The position numbers were made by a program, and so were the translations under genes. DNA of 64,000 bases from Uloborus plumipes (Eukaryota > Arthropoda > Arachnida > Araneae > Uloboridae), in the NCBI GenBank assembly GCA_038373865.1, contig JAXGGA010003379.1, positions 39,844 through 103,843 of the forward strand. The letters are read 5' to 3'. Below the pieces are notes generated by a model that did no database searches, was not told the DNA's origin, and saw only the letters and a program-made list of their open reading frames with translations. Shown here piece after piece: positions 23,240 through 34,744 of the stretch; positions within the stretch are counted from its first letter, which is position 1, and the number at the start of each line of letters is the position of its first letter.

Positions 23240-24290
23240 AAAAATAAGTTGCATAAATTTTAAGCCCAAAAAGTCAAAATTCCTTTATTAATTCATTTCA
23301 TATGAAATTATATTCAACCATCAGTAATTGGACGATGAAGGATTTTTTCAGAAGATGTAAAAATGACATATATCATTCCTGATGACAAATCGTCATTAAG
23401 TCATTTTCAGCAGTTTTTAACCTTCGTGTAATTTACAAAACTACACAAACAATTTTTACTAATCTACTAATCAAATAAACCTGTCTCGAAAAACATTCTC
23501 TAGACTTATTTTCAGCAACTTTTGCTGATGAATATTTTAATTATTTATGAGTTTTCATTCTTCCCTAAACAGCACAAAATGAGCATAATCTGAAAAATAT
23601 CAATTAAAAATGAAAATTGCGAAGACGGCATAAAAACGTACATTCTATCTTGAATGCTAACAATAATATATTGAAATAATATCTATTTACATTTTTATTC
23701 GAAAAGAAAAAGATTTCATAAATTATTTCTACTACATTCTTCGCAAATTTCTGTCAAAATACTCGATTAGAAGATGTTACTTTACTTACCTTTTCCGGCT
23801 TTTTGAATTATTAATTTTAGTAAAAATCTAATTAACACATTTTTGCGATTCGCTCAAAATAGGTTATTTACCTGGAGAATTGAATCTGCTTTAACTCCAA
23901 TTTGTGACTTGCATGTAAATCACTAATTTTTCGATACAATGTTTCGCTGATATTACGAAATAGAGAAAAAATAATTACTTTCCAAAATGTTTAAGAATGA
24001 AGATCAGATAGACTAAAGATAATGAAAAAGAATGGATGAAATAAGCGGTACATTTTTAAACCCTTTTTTATGTCATTCTTTGAATAATAATTTGAAAATA
24101 AATATTTGAAAATTTCTATATAGAAAACTGCAAACTATATTTTACCATTGAATTTCTACTGCTTAATTGAAGATTTTTTATTTACTATAATAGTGAAAAA
24201 TGAAATTAGTCACTGAAATTTAATTGCAAATTATGTTAGTTTCCCATTTAACTCCCACTTCATCTCAGTAAGTAATTAGGGGCTGTCCAC
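23240..24290. other. AT-rich DNA, no gene seen
   Basis: About 1 kb of AT-rich sequence with no open frame, repeat or RNA that I can support. Confidence 0.55.
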
Positions 24291-24389
24291 AAATTATGAC
24301 AAGCTTTGAAGGGGAAGGGAAGTTCGTGAAGTTGTGACTATTTGTGACAAGAGAGAGGGAGGGGGTTACAAGAACCGGTCTAGGAAGTT

Positions 24390-24640
24390 TGGGCGCTGCA
24401 TATTTGGCAATAGCGATTGGGCGCCGGTTTGGGCACGAGGTTTTTTGGGCGCTGGAACCTTAGGCGCAGGTAATTTTGGGCGAGAGGACTTTTGGGCACC
24501 GAGCCTTTTGGGCACCCCGCTTTTTAGGTGCAAAGACTTTTGGGAGCCCCGTTTTTTGGGCGTGAAGTTTTTTAGGCTCCCGACTTTTTGGGAGCGAAGT
24601 TTTTTGGGTGCCCTCTTTCCTTTGGGAGAGAGGGCATTTA
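24390..24640 (+). repeat. Degenerate minisatellite of TTTTGGGCGC-type units
   Basis: About a dozen units of roughly 18-21 bp, each built on TTTTGGGCGC/TTTTGGGAGC followed by a variable half. The same array reads as a repetitive open frame (24,334-24,651) with FWAP/FLGA-like repeats, but the unit length varies and the frame has no flanking gene. I treat it as non-coding. Confidence 0.65.
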
Positions 24641-24666
24641 TGTTTTTCTAATTATAATGCGAATTT

Positions 24667-24668
<2 letters not shown>

Positions 24669-24697
<29 letters not shown>
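24669..24697. repeat. Poly-T tract
   Basis: About 29 T in a row. It could be the tail of a minus-strand retroelement insertion, but no body is recognised beside it. Confidence 0.9.
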
Positions 24698-25196
24698 GTA
24701 GGGCAAGTTGAATTATAGTTTTGTTTCAATCACAAAGAGCATTTTAATTAAATTACTTTTCTTAGGGAGATGGGAGAGCGGGAGGATATTTTGTACAAAT
24801 TGCATTCAGTATTTAAATTAGGCTCTTTTTTTCTTCGTGGAAAGGGGAATTTGTATTTTCTTTAGTCGTAGCAAGTGTTTTTAGTCAATTTTTTGCTTCG
24901 AGGCAGTACTTTTTATTTTAATTAAATGCAATTTTCTTGGAGATATTTACATTTACATTTTTCAATTTATAATGTATGTTTTAATGAAATTATATTTTTG
25001 TGTATGCGGCGGGTAAGGAATGGACTTTAAGAATTATATGTTTTGCAACCAGTAGCGTACCCTAGGATGGTGCGAAGGAGCATATGCACCCCCCCCCCTC
25101 TCCCCCAAGACCGTGTTATACTTTTGCAGATGGTAACGAAAATGAATCAACAATACTGGAAGAAATCCAGTTTAAAGAGCGGTTAGCTCGTTGCAT
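24698..25196. other. AT-rich DNA with a C-run
   Basis: AT-rich sequence, then a TAGCGTACCCTAGGATGGTG segment and a C-run at about 25,088-25,107 that resembles the C-tract repeats at 25.7 and 55.9 kb. No gene seen. Confidence 0.4.
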
Positions 25197-25197
25197 T

Positions 25198-25250
25198 TTT
25201 ATTTTGAGTGCAGAGAATCTCAGTTACGGAAAAATTAACTACTCTTGCAA
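25198..25250 (+). repeat. Second copy of the short repeat at 23,084
   Basis: TTTTGAGTGCAGAGAATCTC, then AGTTACGGAAAAATTAACTA, aligns with 23,084-23,140. Confidence 0.45.
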
Positions 25251-25691
25251 CAGAATTAGATTAATTGTTATAGACGGACAACACAAGTTTACACATGTGT
25301 TTTGCGTACATTATGAAACGTTAGTTGAAAGGTTTGCGCTTTCTATTTCATTTCTTCTAACATATTCTACAATTTTAGTGGAATGATCTCTTATGAATGT
25401 ACGATGTAGAGATTAAATTAATGCTATCCAACCTTAAAAGGCTCGTCTAGCACCGTTGAACAGTTATATTTTAAAAAGGGGAAACAATTTGGTACGGAAA
25501 CGCACCATGGTAGCATTTCTGCTTAGTCCGATATTATTTTATTTTTCTAGAACTGGGAAGAAAGGGTAATAAATTAAAAAAGAAAAAAATATCAATGCAA
25601 ACCAACTCAAATAAATGAACCCAACAAAAAACAAAACAAAGCAAAGCAAAAGCTTCTCACATTCCCTTATCTATCTTATCATCATCACCTA
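25251..25691. other. AT-rich DNA, no gene seen
   Basis: Nothing recognised. An A-rich AACAAAA stretch lies near 25,621-25,650. Confidence 0.5.
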
Positions 25692-25860
25692 GACCCGTCA
25701 TTTCCAGGATCAGAGGGGTCAATTGCCCCCCCCCCCTTCTTTGAGAAATCAATGTATTTACATATAAATGGGCGTAGTTTTTAATGTTTTCCAATGAAAT
25801 TGCTTTGTGTTTGCACCCTTTGCCCCCTCCCCCTGGAAAAACTTGAAAAGACGTCCCTGT
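25692..25860 (+). repeat. C-tract dispersed repeat, copy 1
   Basis: It starts GACCCGTCATTTCC, contains GGTCAATTGCCCCCC, then GAGAAATCAATGTATTTACA, and ends CCTGGAAAAACTTGAAAAG. A well-matched copy lies in the opposite orientation at 55,785-55,972. Both have a C-run near each end. Possibly a SINE- or MITE-like sequence. Confidence 0.65.
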
Positions 25861-26629
25861 CATCACCCCTATTTTAACAGATTCAGTCGAGACCTGAGGC
25901 ATGCGCAAGTTCCGGCGAGTCGTAGGTCGCCGGGAAAAATATCATACTATATTTCATTCGGAAAATGCCGATAAGTTGCCTATTGAAAATATACACTTAG
26001 AAATAGGAACGATCCAAAGATCAAAACTGAATTAGCAGCTTTATTTCATATTTCAAATAAAAGTGAATTTAATTATAAATGCCAAGAGGATTGAAAGCCT
26101 TTAATTCGTTAAATTAATAAATTTATCTCAAATCCATTGACTTTATTTGACTTAACTCCGCACATTTCCTCCGCAAAATGAAACACCAGAGCAAAAATTT
26201 GTTACACCTTACCACGCTCAGTGCACATAAATCAAATACTCAGAGAAATTTTTGAATTAAGATTATTTTAAGGAAATTCATTTCCTCGCACACACTCCGC
26301 CAAAGACAGTTTGTATTACTTCCAAGTTCTTGCACCACATGATTCTGGAGACACTCGAATGGTTGCAAGGAAAATTTTGATTACCCTTGATTGATATTCA
26401 ACCACGCTTGATCTCACTTCTAATTTATATGTTTCCGTTAATTGAATGATTAATTCTGTCGTCGGGACTTTTCCCGTTGCTGTACTTTCTCAAGACTCAG
26501 CAATGACGGGGCTCTGTGAGGTCGGTTTTATCTTTTCCCTCGGAGGGCCTTCTTAAGAAACATGTTATGCCAAATCGTATTATAAGGCAGTCGAGGTAAA
26601 TTGCTCCTCATCCATCAACGTCGGAACTT
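25861..26629. other. Unique, moderately complex segment
   Basis: Non-repetitive sequence with no coding frame. The part 26,440-26,600 is more GC-rich. No gene or RNA was recognised. Confidence 0.4.
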
Positions 26630-28385
26630 TTAGGTGGAATAATAATTTAGGTTTTAAATGCCGAAGAAAAGGAATCGCTTAGAGGAAGCATAAAAATGTC
26701 TTTCATGAAAGCGGCCATTCCTGCAACAAGTGCACTTGAAATTTAAAAGATTAAATGCGGCCCCTTTTCTGAAGATGCGTGTGCGTCGTTATTTCTTGAC
26801 ATGCTTTAAAGTTCGTGTAATAATCAGCATAGTTGGTTTAAATTTTCTTAGTTAATTTGAATATTTTAATCTTTGCATTACTTTTGCTGAATGCAAAAAG
26901 GTTAACTTTTAGGTAAAAACTGAACATTTTAGATTTACTCTTAAATAATTTCAATATTTTAATTCGTGTAATCGTTTTGGTGGACTTTAAAAAGTTCACT
27001 TTTAGAAGAAAGAATCAACATAATAGTTTAGGTTTTCGCTTAGTTAGTTTAAATTTTTTAATCTTTGTAATATTTTAGGTGAACTGAAAAAAAAGTTAAC
27101 TTTGCGGTGGGAAGAATAAACATTAGTGGTTTTGATTTTTTCTTAGGTTATTTGCATGTTTGAATCTCTGTAATAACTTAAATGGACTTCAAAAGTGGAA
27201 TTTTCAGGTGAAGGAAATCTGCAAAACTGATTTAAGTTTTTTAAATAATTTAAATATTTTAATCCTTGTTATATTTTGGGTGTGCTTAAAAAATTAACTT
27301 TCAGCTGGAATTAATTAGCTTAAGCATAAAAATATCTTTCATGAAAGCGGCCATTCCTGCAACAAGTGCACTTGAAATTTAAAAGATTAAATGCGGCCCT
27401 TTCTGAAGATGCGTGTGCGTCGTTATTTCCTGACAGAGGTTTTAAAATTCAACTTAACTGGTTTAGACTTTTGCTTAGTTGATCTGAATGTTTTAATCTT
27501 TGAAATATTTTAGGTATACTTCAAATGTTTACTTGTAATTGAAAGAACTAGCTTCACTGGTCAAGATTTTTTCATAGACAATGGAAAAGTATGTTATTTA
27601 TTGTTATATTTTAAGTGGGCTTAAAAAAGTTAACTCTTCGGGGTGGAAGAAATCAGCACATTATTTATATTTTTGATTAGTTTGTTTAAATGTTTGAATT
27701 ATTGCAGTGTTTGTGGGTGGTTTGGATGAAAGTCAACTTTTAGGTTTAAGAAGTTAGCATAACTGATTTAAAATTTTGCCTAATTAAATTACATATTGGA
27801 ATCCCTGAAGTATTTAAAGTACACCTCAAAAGTTTAGTTTTTTAGGTGGAATAACAATTTAGGTTTTAAATATCGAAGAAAAGGAATTGCTTAGAGGAAG
27901 CATAAACATGTCTTCCATGAAAGCGGTTATTCCTGCAACAAGTGCACTTGAAATTTAAAAGATTAAATGCGGCCCCGTTCTAAAGATGCGTGTGCGTCGT
28001 TATTTCCTGACAGAGGTTTTAAAATTCAACTTAGCTGGTTTAGATTTTTGCTCAGTTGATCTGAATATTTTAATCTTGGAAGTATTTTAGGTAAACTTCA
28101 AAAAATTTACTTTTAATTCAAAGAATTAGCTTCACTGATTAAGACATTTTTCATCGATTATTTAAATATATTATTCATTGCAATATTTTAAGTGAGCTTT
28201 AAGTAAATTCAGGGTATAAAAAACAGCACCTTTTAGGTAGTTTTGGGGAAAGTCAACTTTTAGTTTTAAGGTATCAGCATAACTGATTTTTAAGTTTTAC
28301 CTAATTAAATTAAATATTTTAATCTTTGCAGGATTTAAAGTGCACCTCAAAAGTTTAGTTTTTTAGGTGGAATAATAATTTAAGC
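26630..28385 (+). repeat. Higher-order tandem array (~100-bp monomers, ~600-bp blocks)
   Basis: A block containing TGAAAGCGGCCATTCCTGCA and GATGCGTGTGCGTCGTTATT occurs at about 26,630-26,800, 27,317-27,436 and 27,840-28,018, with the start of a fourth at 28,360. Each is followed by a run of diverged monomers of roughly 92-105 bp centred on (G/A)TTAACTTTTAGGTG (for example near 26,903, 26,995, 27,096, 27,195, 27,293, 27,523, 27,628, 27,733, 27,828). The block is far better conserved between repeats than the monomers. Non-coding. Confidence 0.7.
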
Positions 28386-28425
28386 TCTTTCTCGCTCTCT
28401 CTCTCATACACACACACACTACAGA
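28386..28425. repeat. CT and CA microsatellites
   Basis: A CTCTCT run followed by ACACACACAC at the end of the higher-order array. Confidence 0.85.
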
Positions 28426-28488
28426 AAGGTTGTAGTTTAAAATTGTATCATTTTGCACAATTCATTTATGGTTACTAGCAAACTAAAG

Positions 28489-28632
28489 TGAAGCGTCTTT
28501 GGCTCAGGGGTAGACGTTTCACCTTGAAAGCAAGAGATCCCTCCGGCACCCTGGGTGTTATTTCCTCCCTCTCTCTCTCTTTCTTTGTGCTGTAAATATT
28601 TTGTGTGTTGTCACATATGCTAATAAAGAAAT
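28489..28632 (+). repeat. tRNA-derived SINE, copy 1
   Basis: TTTGGCTCAGGGGTAGACG (28,498-28,516) fits an RNA polymerase III A box. The following CTTGAAAGCAAGAGATCC, CACCCTGGGTGTTATTTCCT and the 3-prime part ending TAATAAAGAAATA match the SINE at 42,716. A CT microsatellite has expanded inside. The B box is degraded here. Confidence 0.6.
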
Positions 28633-28789
28633 ACATCCTCTCGAATCAATGGCACCCCTTTCTTGATAGTGGTTAATACACTGTTACAAAATAACAACAG
28701 CAAACTTAAGTAAAATTATAATTAAACTTCTATTTAATTATAATTTTGCTTTAATTTTAAAGCAAGAAACGCTTTACTAATTTCTCCGA

Positions 28790-29045
28790 AACACCATACT
28801 GCCATGCTAAGCGGAAAAGTGGTCGAGCTCAAACTGAGATATAACTCTAAAGTTTTACGCCATTATATTTGATTCAAATGAAACTTTTTCAGAAGTTTTT
28901 TAAAAATATTTCCCGTTCTCAAATGACTATATAATTTTGTATTTGGTAAAATACGTCACAAAGACCCGACTGGTGGCAATGACTCAATTTTGTTTAAAAA
29001 GCGCAGTTACGAATTTTGTGCTTAGCACTGCAGTATACAGTTCAT
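28790..29045 (+). repeat. Dispersed repeat shared with 46,140-46,335
   Basis: AATATTTCCCGTTCTCAAAT followed by GAC(T/C)ATA, then GGTG(G/A)CAAT...TCAATTTT...TTAAAAAG(C/T)GCAG, is present at both places in the same orientation, with an upstream AAGCG(G/C)AAAAGTGGT match. The family is unknown. Confidence 0.55.
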
Positions 29046-30117
29046 CATTTTCCATTGATGCTTTCAAAGACAGTAGAAAAAAAGCCTTCCATCCAATATA
29101 TTAGCTGCAAAATGTTTATACTTAGTGTTAGATAAAGTGTTTGAAATATTTCAAATCTTTCATACCTTAGCTATGCACAAACCCTTGATATTTGATTATA
29201 CACAAATAAATGGAGAATTGATTTGCACTGTTTTCGTGAAAAGATCTCGCAAAGTTAGTTTTATGCGCATGAAACATTCATTTCAGTATCATGCTAGTGT
29301 TTGCAGATAATTACATGCTGTAATTGAGTGCTAGTTATAGGTGAAATTGCCTTTCGTTAACAAAAAGAATAACTTTTGATTTCTTAATTATTTATTTTCC
29401 TGAAGATAAAATTCTCAAAACGCCATAAATAAAAGCAACCGCAATTTTTATTAAAAATACTTATTCCCAACTTCTACACCCACTACCGATTTCCTCCTCG
29501 TTGGAAGAAATCTTCAATTTCTAACATAATTTTTTTGTCTTTTTCAAAATTCTCGAGATATTTTCTTTTCATCAAAAGCCTTCGGTTGCAAAATTTTCGA
29601 GAAAGGAATTAGGAAAGTTTAAGCGGATTTCCGTTAACATAAAAACATCTGAAGCTTTTCGTAATTCACGTTTTAACTTTTCGCGTGGGCATCTTGAAAA
29701 CTTTGTTTCACAATTTTAATAATTACTCTTTCTACAGTACAGATTTTCTTTACAAAAATTAGTACTTATTATCGTACCATTAGTTTTTAATTAAAACTTT
29801 AAGGAAGAGAAGAACTTCATCTGGAATTGGTATTGAAAGAAGTATTCTAATCCAAAACTTATCCATAAAATGGTTTCTATGGATCAAATTCAAAAGATAT
29901 ATAATTTCGGGTTTCAGTTATATTTTTGGCCATAAAAAAATTACCCCTTAATATTCAGTTTAACGTCATCAGCGAATTACATGTTCTCTATGAATGAGTT
30001 TCCTTATTTTTAGCAACTTTGATTTTTACGGTAGTTTAATATCGCATTTTTCAACTATTCCTTAAATCTATATCAAAGCTTCGTAATTTCAAAATATATT
30101 TTAGGGTATCACATCTC
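29046..30117. other. AT-rich DNA, no gene seen
   Basis: AT-rich unique sequence with short open frames only (29,125-29,310 is the longest). Confidence 0.5.
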
Positions 30118-30295
30118 CAGCAGCGTATTTACAGATTTAGGGGCATGTTATAATGCATTTTTCGGGGCTCCTTTGTCTATGACAGAATTATGCAAAACAT
30201 TTATCGTGAGCATTTTTAAAATCCCTTTCGGGGGTCCCATGGTCGTGGGGGACCCTCGCAATCGTGACTGTTGAGGCATGGTAAATCCGCCACAG
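30118..30295. mobile_element. Decayed hAT-like MITE
   Basis: CAGCAGCGTATTTACAGA at the left and ATGGTAAATCCGCCACAG at the right are imperfect inverts of the GGCGGATTTAC type found at hAT MITE ends. No 8-bp duplication is visible. The 70-codon minus-strand frame across it is not a known protein. Confidence 0.4.
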
Positions 30296-30431
30296 TATAT
30301 TAATGTTTTCGTTGCTGTCCAAAGGAGAAAAAAGTACTGAACAATGTTAGTCCTTAACAATTCTGTACCTCAGAATAAGAACGACGTATGTCCAAAAATG
30401 GCGATTTTCACTTTATTACTGCATTGAAGAT

Positions 30432-30814
30432 ACAATATAAAAAATGAACGTTGCTTTTACAGTATAATACAGCTAATTTTATAGTAATAAATTGTAAAAA
30501 TTGCTAATTTTACAGTAATAGACTGTCGACTTATTGCTAATTTTACAGTACGAAATTGTAATATTTCTAATTTTACAGTTTATTACCGTGCATTTTACTT
30601 TTTTAAGTTAGAACCTCTGCTGCCAGCATTATACTGTTGTTTTTACAGTACAATACAGCTAACTTTTACGGCAATAAGCTGTAAAATTGCTAATTTTACA
30701 GTAAGCAACTAAAATTGCTAGGTATACAATTTATTACTGTAAATTTTACAATTTTAAATTGGGACCTCGGCTGCCAGTATTTACTGTAAAAACAACAGCT
30801 CATTTTTTGCAGGG
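30432..30814 (+). repeat. Hairpin-array repeat family, copy E (double body)
   Basis: ATAAAAAATGAACGTTGC at the left and CAACAGCTCATTTTTTGCAG at the right. The doubled body is arranged like copy C, including the CTGCTGCCAGCATTATACTG junction. Confidence 0.75.
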
Positions 30815-32734
30815 TAGAATCTCATTCCACATTGACCCATTAGAAAGTTATGCTACAAAAGAATTTGGTTCTCAATTATTTAGCAACGTTAAAAGAGCAC
30901 AAGTCCCATCTTTGGCATGAATTCATAGGTCGTTTTCGCTCTCTAGTGAAAAGTAACGAAAATATATTTATGTTAGTCTAATTCTGAGGTACAGAGTTAA
31001 AAAATGATTTATACGAGTTTGGTGTTCTAAGTGTATTGCTAAATTTTCGATTTGATTGACTGATATAGAGGTACGGTGTCAATACTGTAAAAACTATATG
31101 GCTGTTCAAATTTTCAAGGAAGCTGGTTTCAATTTGAGAATATCATCATATTATTCATGTAAATATTCTAATAAAACTCATTGAAACATCGTTTATCTAA
31201 AGTATCATCACTAACATCTGATTACCTGAAATAAACATCATAATGAAAATCTAAAATGTTTCATTTTAACTGACTTTATTTAGTTCGAAAAACCTTTAAT
31301 GATGATAAAATTATTTTAATAGTTTAACTCACAATCCATCTGTAAAGAATGTCTTAAATAGTTTTACAGTTCTTTCAGATACCACTGAAATGAGGGGGTT
31401 TAAGTTGCTTCAAAAAGTTGCAGGTGTTTTGCATACTTGACTTGACCGAGCCGTAAAGCAGTTGCAAACTTTAGACTTTGTACTCAGCTCGACTATTTGG
31501 TTGAGCGCTTTTCGGAATTGGTATATCCTTGTATCCGTTTGCGGTGACCATATTATTAGGGATAGTAACCATATTCTTTACCTCAGAGTGGGCTATTTGA
31601 CGTGGGATTTTTTTTTTTTTTTGATATATATTGGAAAAATAGAAATCGACTGAGACACTGATGTTTTTTGCCTTCTATTTTACACCTCGATCATGCTGTG
31701 TTTTTTTTACTACATGTAAAGATTTTTGGCACCGCGGAAACGGGGGAAGGGGGCAGTTGAAAAATGACTCATATTCTTTACGGCGACACATCTAAAGACA
31801 AAGTCTATTATAAAAAAAACTATCAGGATTGTGCATTTAAGTATATAGTCAAAAGGTGTTTCATACCCTTTTAAAAAAATACACGAAGCAAAATGTATTT
31901 TAATTTTAATAATGTATAAATTATGCTTAAATAGAACGTAGTTGTTTCATTCTTATAAAAATAAGTAATACGAACTTAAAATGGTTGGAAATATTTATTT
32001 TCACTATTTATGCACTTGGACAAAACGTAAATGGTATCATTACCTTGTTATAACCCTGTGTAACAAAAGCTGGTGGCTCAAAGTAAAAGTAAATTCCCAC
32101 TCTCCTCACTTCTCCCCTGATATGACGGTTGTCATAGTTACGGCGTTAGGGGCTTTTCCTCACTTAAATTTTGCAACAATGGTTAAATGCAAGCCGTTAA
32201 AATTGCTTTGTGCGTAAACTATATTATTCTATTGAAAAATTAGCGTAAAAGAGCACAACTTTTTCTAAAAATTTTTGCTTTCTTTATGTTCAGCTAGATT
32301 TGTTAGAAAAAGTTGAAAAATAACTGATATATGAGGATATAAATAAAAGCGTAAGCCTGATTCGATAAACATAAAATAAATGAAATGCCCCAACTGCAGC
32401 GCATAAAAAAAGAGTGGAGCTGTTTTCTTTCGTACGGTTTCCATGGAGACGACACAAAATTTCTAAGCTTGATGCGCCTATTTTAAAGTAACCGAGTATA
32501 ACGTTCGATTTGTTCAAGTGTTAAACAAAAATAGTTTTATTTCAAATTGTGGCCGAATGCATAAAATAACAAAATTAATTGTTGAAAATAATTAATTAGT
32601 AGAATGAAAATGCTTCCCCATAGAAATTTAAATCATCACGTAGAATTTATTTATCATTAAACACAATTAATGTTTCCAAATGTATTCATTTCCATGTATT
32701 ACATATAATGTTTCTAAAAGTGACTTGCGAAAAG
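30815..32734. other. AT-rich unique DNA, no gene seen
   Basis: Nearly 2 kb with no recognised repeat, gene or RNA. Open frames of 63-78 codons lack family resemblance. A possible RFX site lies at 32,437. Confidence 0.5.
32437..32450. promoter_or_regulatory. Possible RFX X-box
   Basis: GTTTCCATGGAGAC matches the palindromic X-box form GTNNCCATGGNNAC. A single site with no adjacent gene, so it may be chance. Confidence 0.2.
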
Positions 32735-34030
32735 TAAGTGGGGTCAGTAAGGGTAATTATGAACAAATTTTTACACTTTCGCACTCTAATTGTTCTCTGG
32801 AGCACCACGTTCTATTTAAAAATCTGGACACCCATCAGAAACAACTATTGACTCCTCTGCTATACAGGGCAACCGTTTTTTTTAATTTTTTGGCTGATGA
32901 AATTTTGTTTTAAAAACCTTGGTTCTTAATTACCCCATAGTACATGGGGTACATATGAACATGCTTTTCCCCCTGGCTTACCCTGGCTTTTCAGTGAATT
33001 CCTTGACTTCATCATAAAAATGATATACCACGAAAGAATATCTGGCTTTCTTTCTAGGTTTTCGTAGAATTTCTGGTTTTTTTTTTGGAGAAATGTTCGA
33101 ACACCTCTTCATGAAACTAATGTGCCAGTCATCACCTGGCTTTCCATCTTTGAACCGAACGTGCAATCCATTAGACAAAGCAAATTCTTGAACAAGGCTT
33201 TTCAACTCTTTCTTGTCACAAGAAAACCCCATACGAGCCCTAGCAATTAGATTTTATGCTAAAGTTAGCTCCACATCAGTTGGAATGTCCGTTGGACGAC
33301 CTGCTCCCATTCTATCAATTTTTGTCTTTACTTTTAACTCTTTTGTGTAAAACACCCATAGGGATGGAGTAGATGCCCACTGACTCTCTGTAGGTCATGT
33401 TACCATTTTCAACATCAGTCACAGCCGTAAAAAAGTCTTCATTGGTGTATTGAGAAGATGGTTTCTTCTTCATATAAGTACGAGGCATTTGGACGTTTAA
33501 ACCTACAGACAAGTTCATATAAATCATTACAAAACGTCAATGGCTCAGTTAAATGGTCAAAATAACTATTTGGATCCTAAAATTGGACCTGTAGTGTAAA
33601 AAAATTACTCTGAAATTAATGTTCATAATTACCCCTACCTAGAAAAATACGGGGTTATTATGTACACCTTCCTGCAGGGCGCTAAAAATAAGGGACAAAA
33701 AAAACTCCAGATGATTCCTGTAAAGACTTAATAACTGAAGCCAAATAGAATGAAAACAAACATACCACAATTTTATCAGCCCGAACAGGATGGAAATTGA
33801 AGACTGTGACAAACTGTTTGACAACTTTTGTGAGAAGGGTTAAGATAACAACGGAAATAGCCGGTACAATGTTGCCACATCAGTAAAAAAAAAACCACCC
33901 TAAACTTATAATGAAGATTTGATCTTCCAGTTGCTACTGCTATTTGGGGTTCCTTCATTGCTTACAGAAGCGCTAATGGCCGTTTGTTCTGAATTACCCC
34001 CTTTTCACAATTACCCCGCTTGACCCTACT
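32735..34030 (-). mobile_element. pogo/Tigger-like element with internal deletion
   Basis: GGGGTCAGTAAGGGTAATTA near the left end is approximately inverted by AATTACCCCGCTTGACCC at the right. Further GGGGTAATT(A/C)(T/A)GAACA subterminal motifs occur at 32,929-32,960 and 33,622-33,660. It encodes, on the minus strand, the amino-terminal DNA-binding part of a pogo-type transposase and lacks the catalytic domain. Exact ends are uncertain by a few bases. Confidence 0.65.
32978..33488 (-). pseudogene. pogo/Tigger-type transposase, DNA-binding part only
   Basis: Reading from 33,488 downwards, the protein begins MPRTYMKKKPSSQYTNEDF, and its first ~55 residues look like a psq-type helix-turn-helix (ENGNMTYRESVGIYSIPMGV then LHKRV). 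A frameshift near 33,315 and an in-frame TAA follow. The next open frame (33,232 to 32,978) continues with FALSNGLHVRFKDGKPGDDW and ends KKARYSFVVYHFYDEV, which fits the CENP-B-type second helix-turn-helix. In intact family members a DDE catalytic domain of several hundred residues follows; here the element ends instead, so the catalytic part was deleted. The lesions make it a pseudogene. A related host gene of the jerky/CENP-B type is unlikely given the flanking inverted repeats. Confidence 0.75.
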
Positions 34031-34598
34031 CTTCAGAATATTGTCTTATATTAGTGCCTTAAATTTATGTTAAGCAGTTTTGCATCGACAAGAAGCATTT
34101 CCTATTGATAGCATATCTACTCAACAGATTTAAGTATTTTTTGAAACAAGTAGATTCGACGTACTGAAGAAAATGTCTTTTAAAATTACAAAGCACATGT
34201 AAGTGATATCGTAGCTAGAATCTAAAAGTACTACTTGCACAAAAGTAGACATAAAAAGTCACAAGTTTTACTCTATTTTTTTTTTTTTTAGTTTTCAGTG
34301 TTTAAAATTTTCCAATGTGTTTAAAAATAGTACTCAGCAATTCTTAAAATCTCATCTTTCTACTTCATTCCTGCAAAGGTAGATTATTTAAGTATTTTAA
34401 AACCCCTTTCTAGTTGATGTTCCCGGCATTTACTGAGTTATTCATATTTAGGGGCAAAGATCGTAAAATTTTTAAAAATTCAAATTTGAGTTTTGAGTTT
34501 TTGTCCAATATTTTTTATCCTTTGCTTTATTGATGTGAAATATTTTTAGAAAATGCTTTTAATTAATATTTCTCATTAAAATGTACATACTTTTCAAA
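34031..34598. other. AT-rich DNA, no gene seen
   Basis: Nothing recognised. Similar A/T composition to the surroundings. Confidence 0.5.
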
Positions 34599-34744
34599 TA
34601 CAGTAAACTCTCGATTATCCGCGAGCGGATTATCTGCGGGATGAATTATCCGCGAGGGTCTCGGGGAAAAAAAAATTCTTAGTTAACTTTATTCTTATAG
34701 AACACAAATATTTTTTTTGAAAACACAGGTCTGAAATCCATTTG

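Noticed and set aside
26464..26475. GGGACTTTTCCC as an NF-kB/Dorsal site
   Set aside because: A single match with spacing slightly longer than the usual 10-11-bp site, no cluster and no gene nearby.
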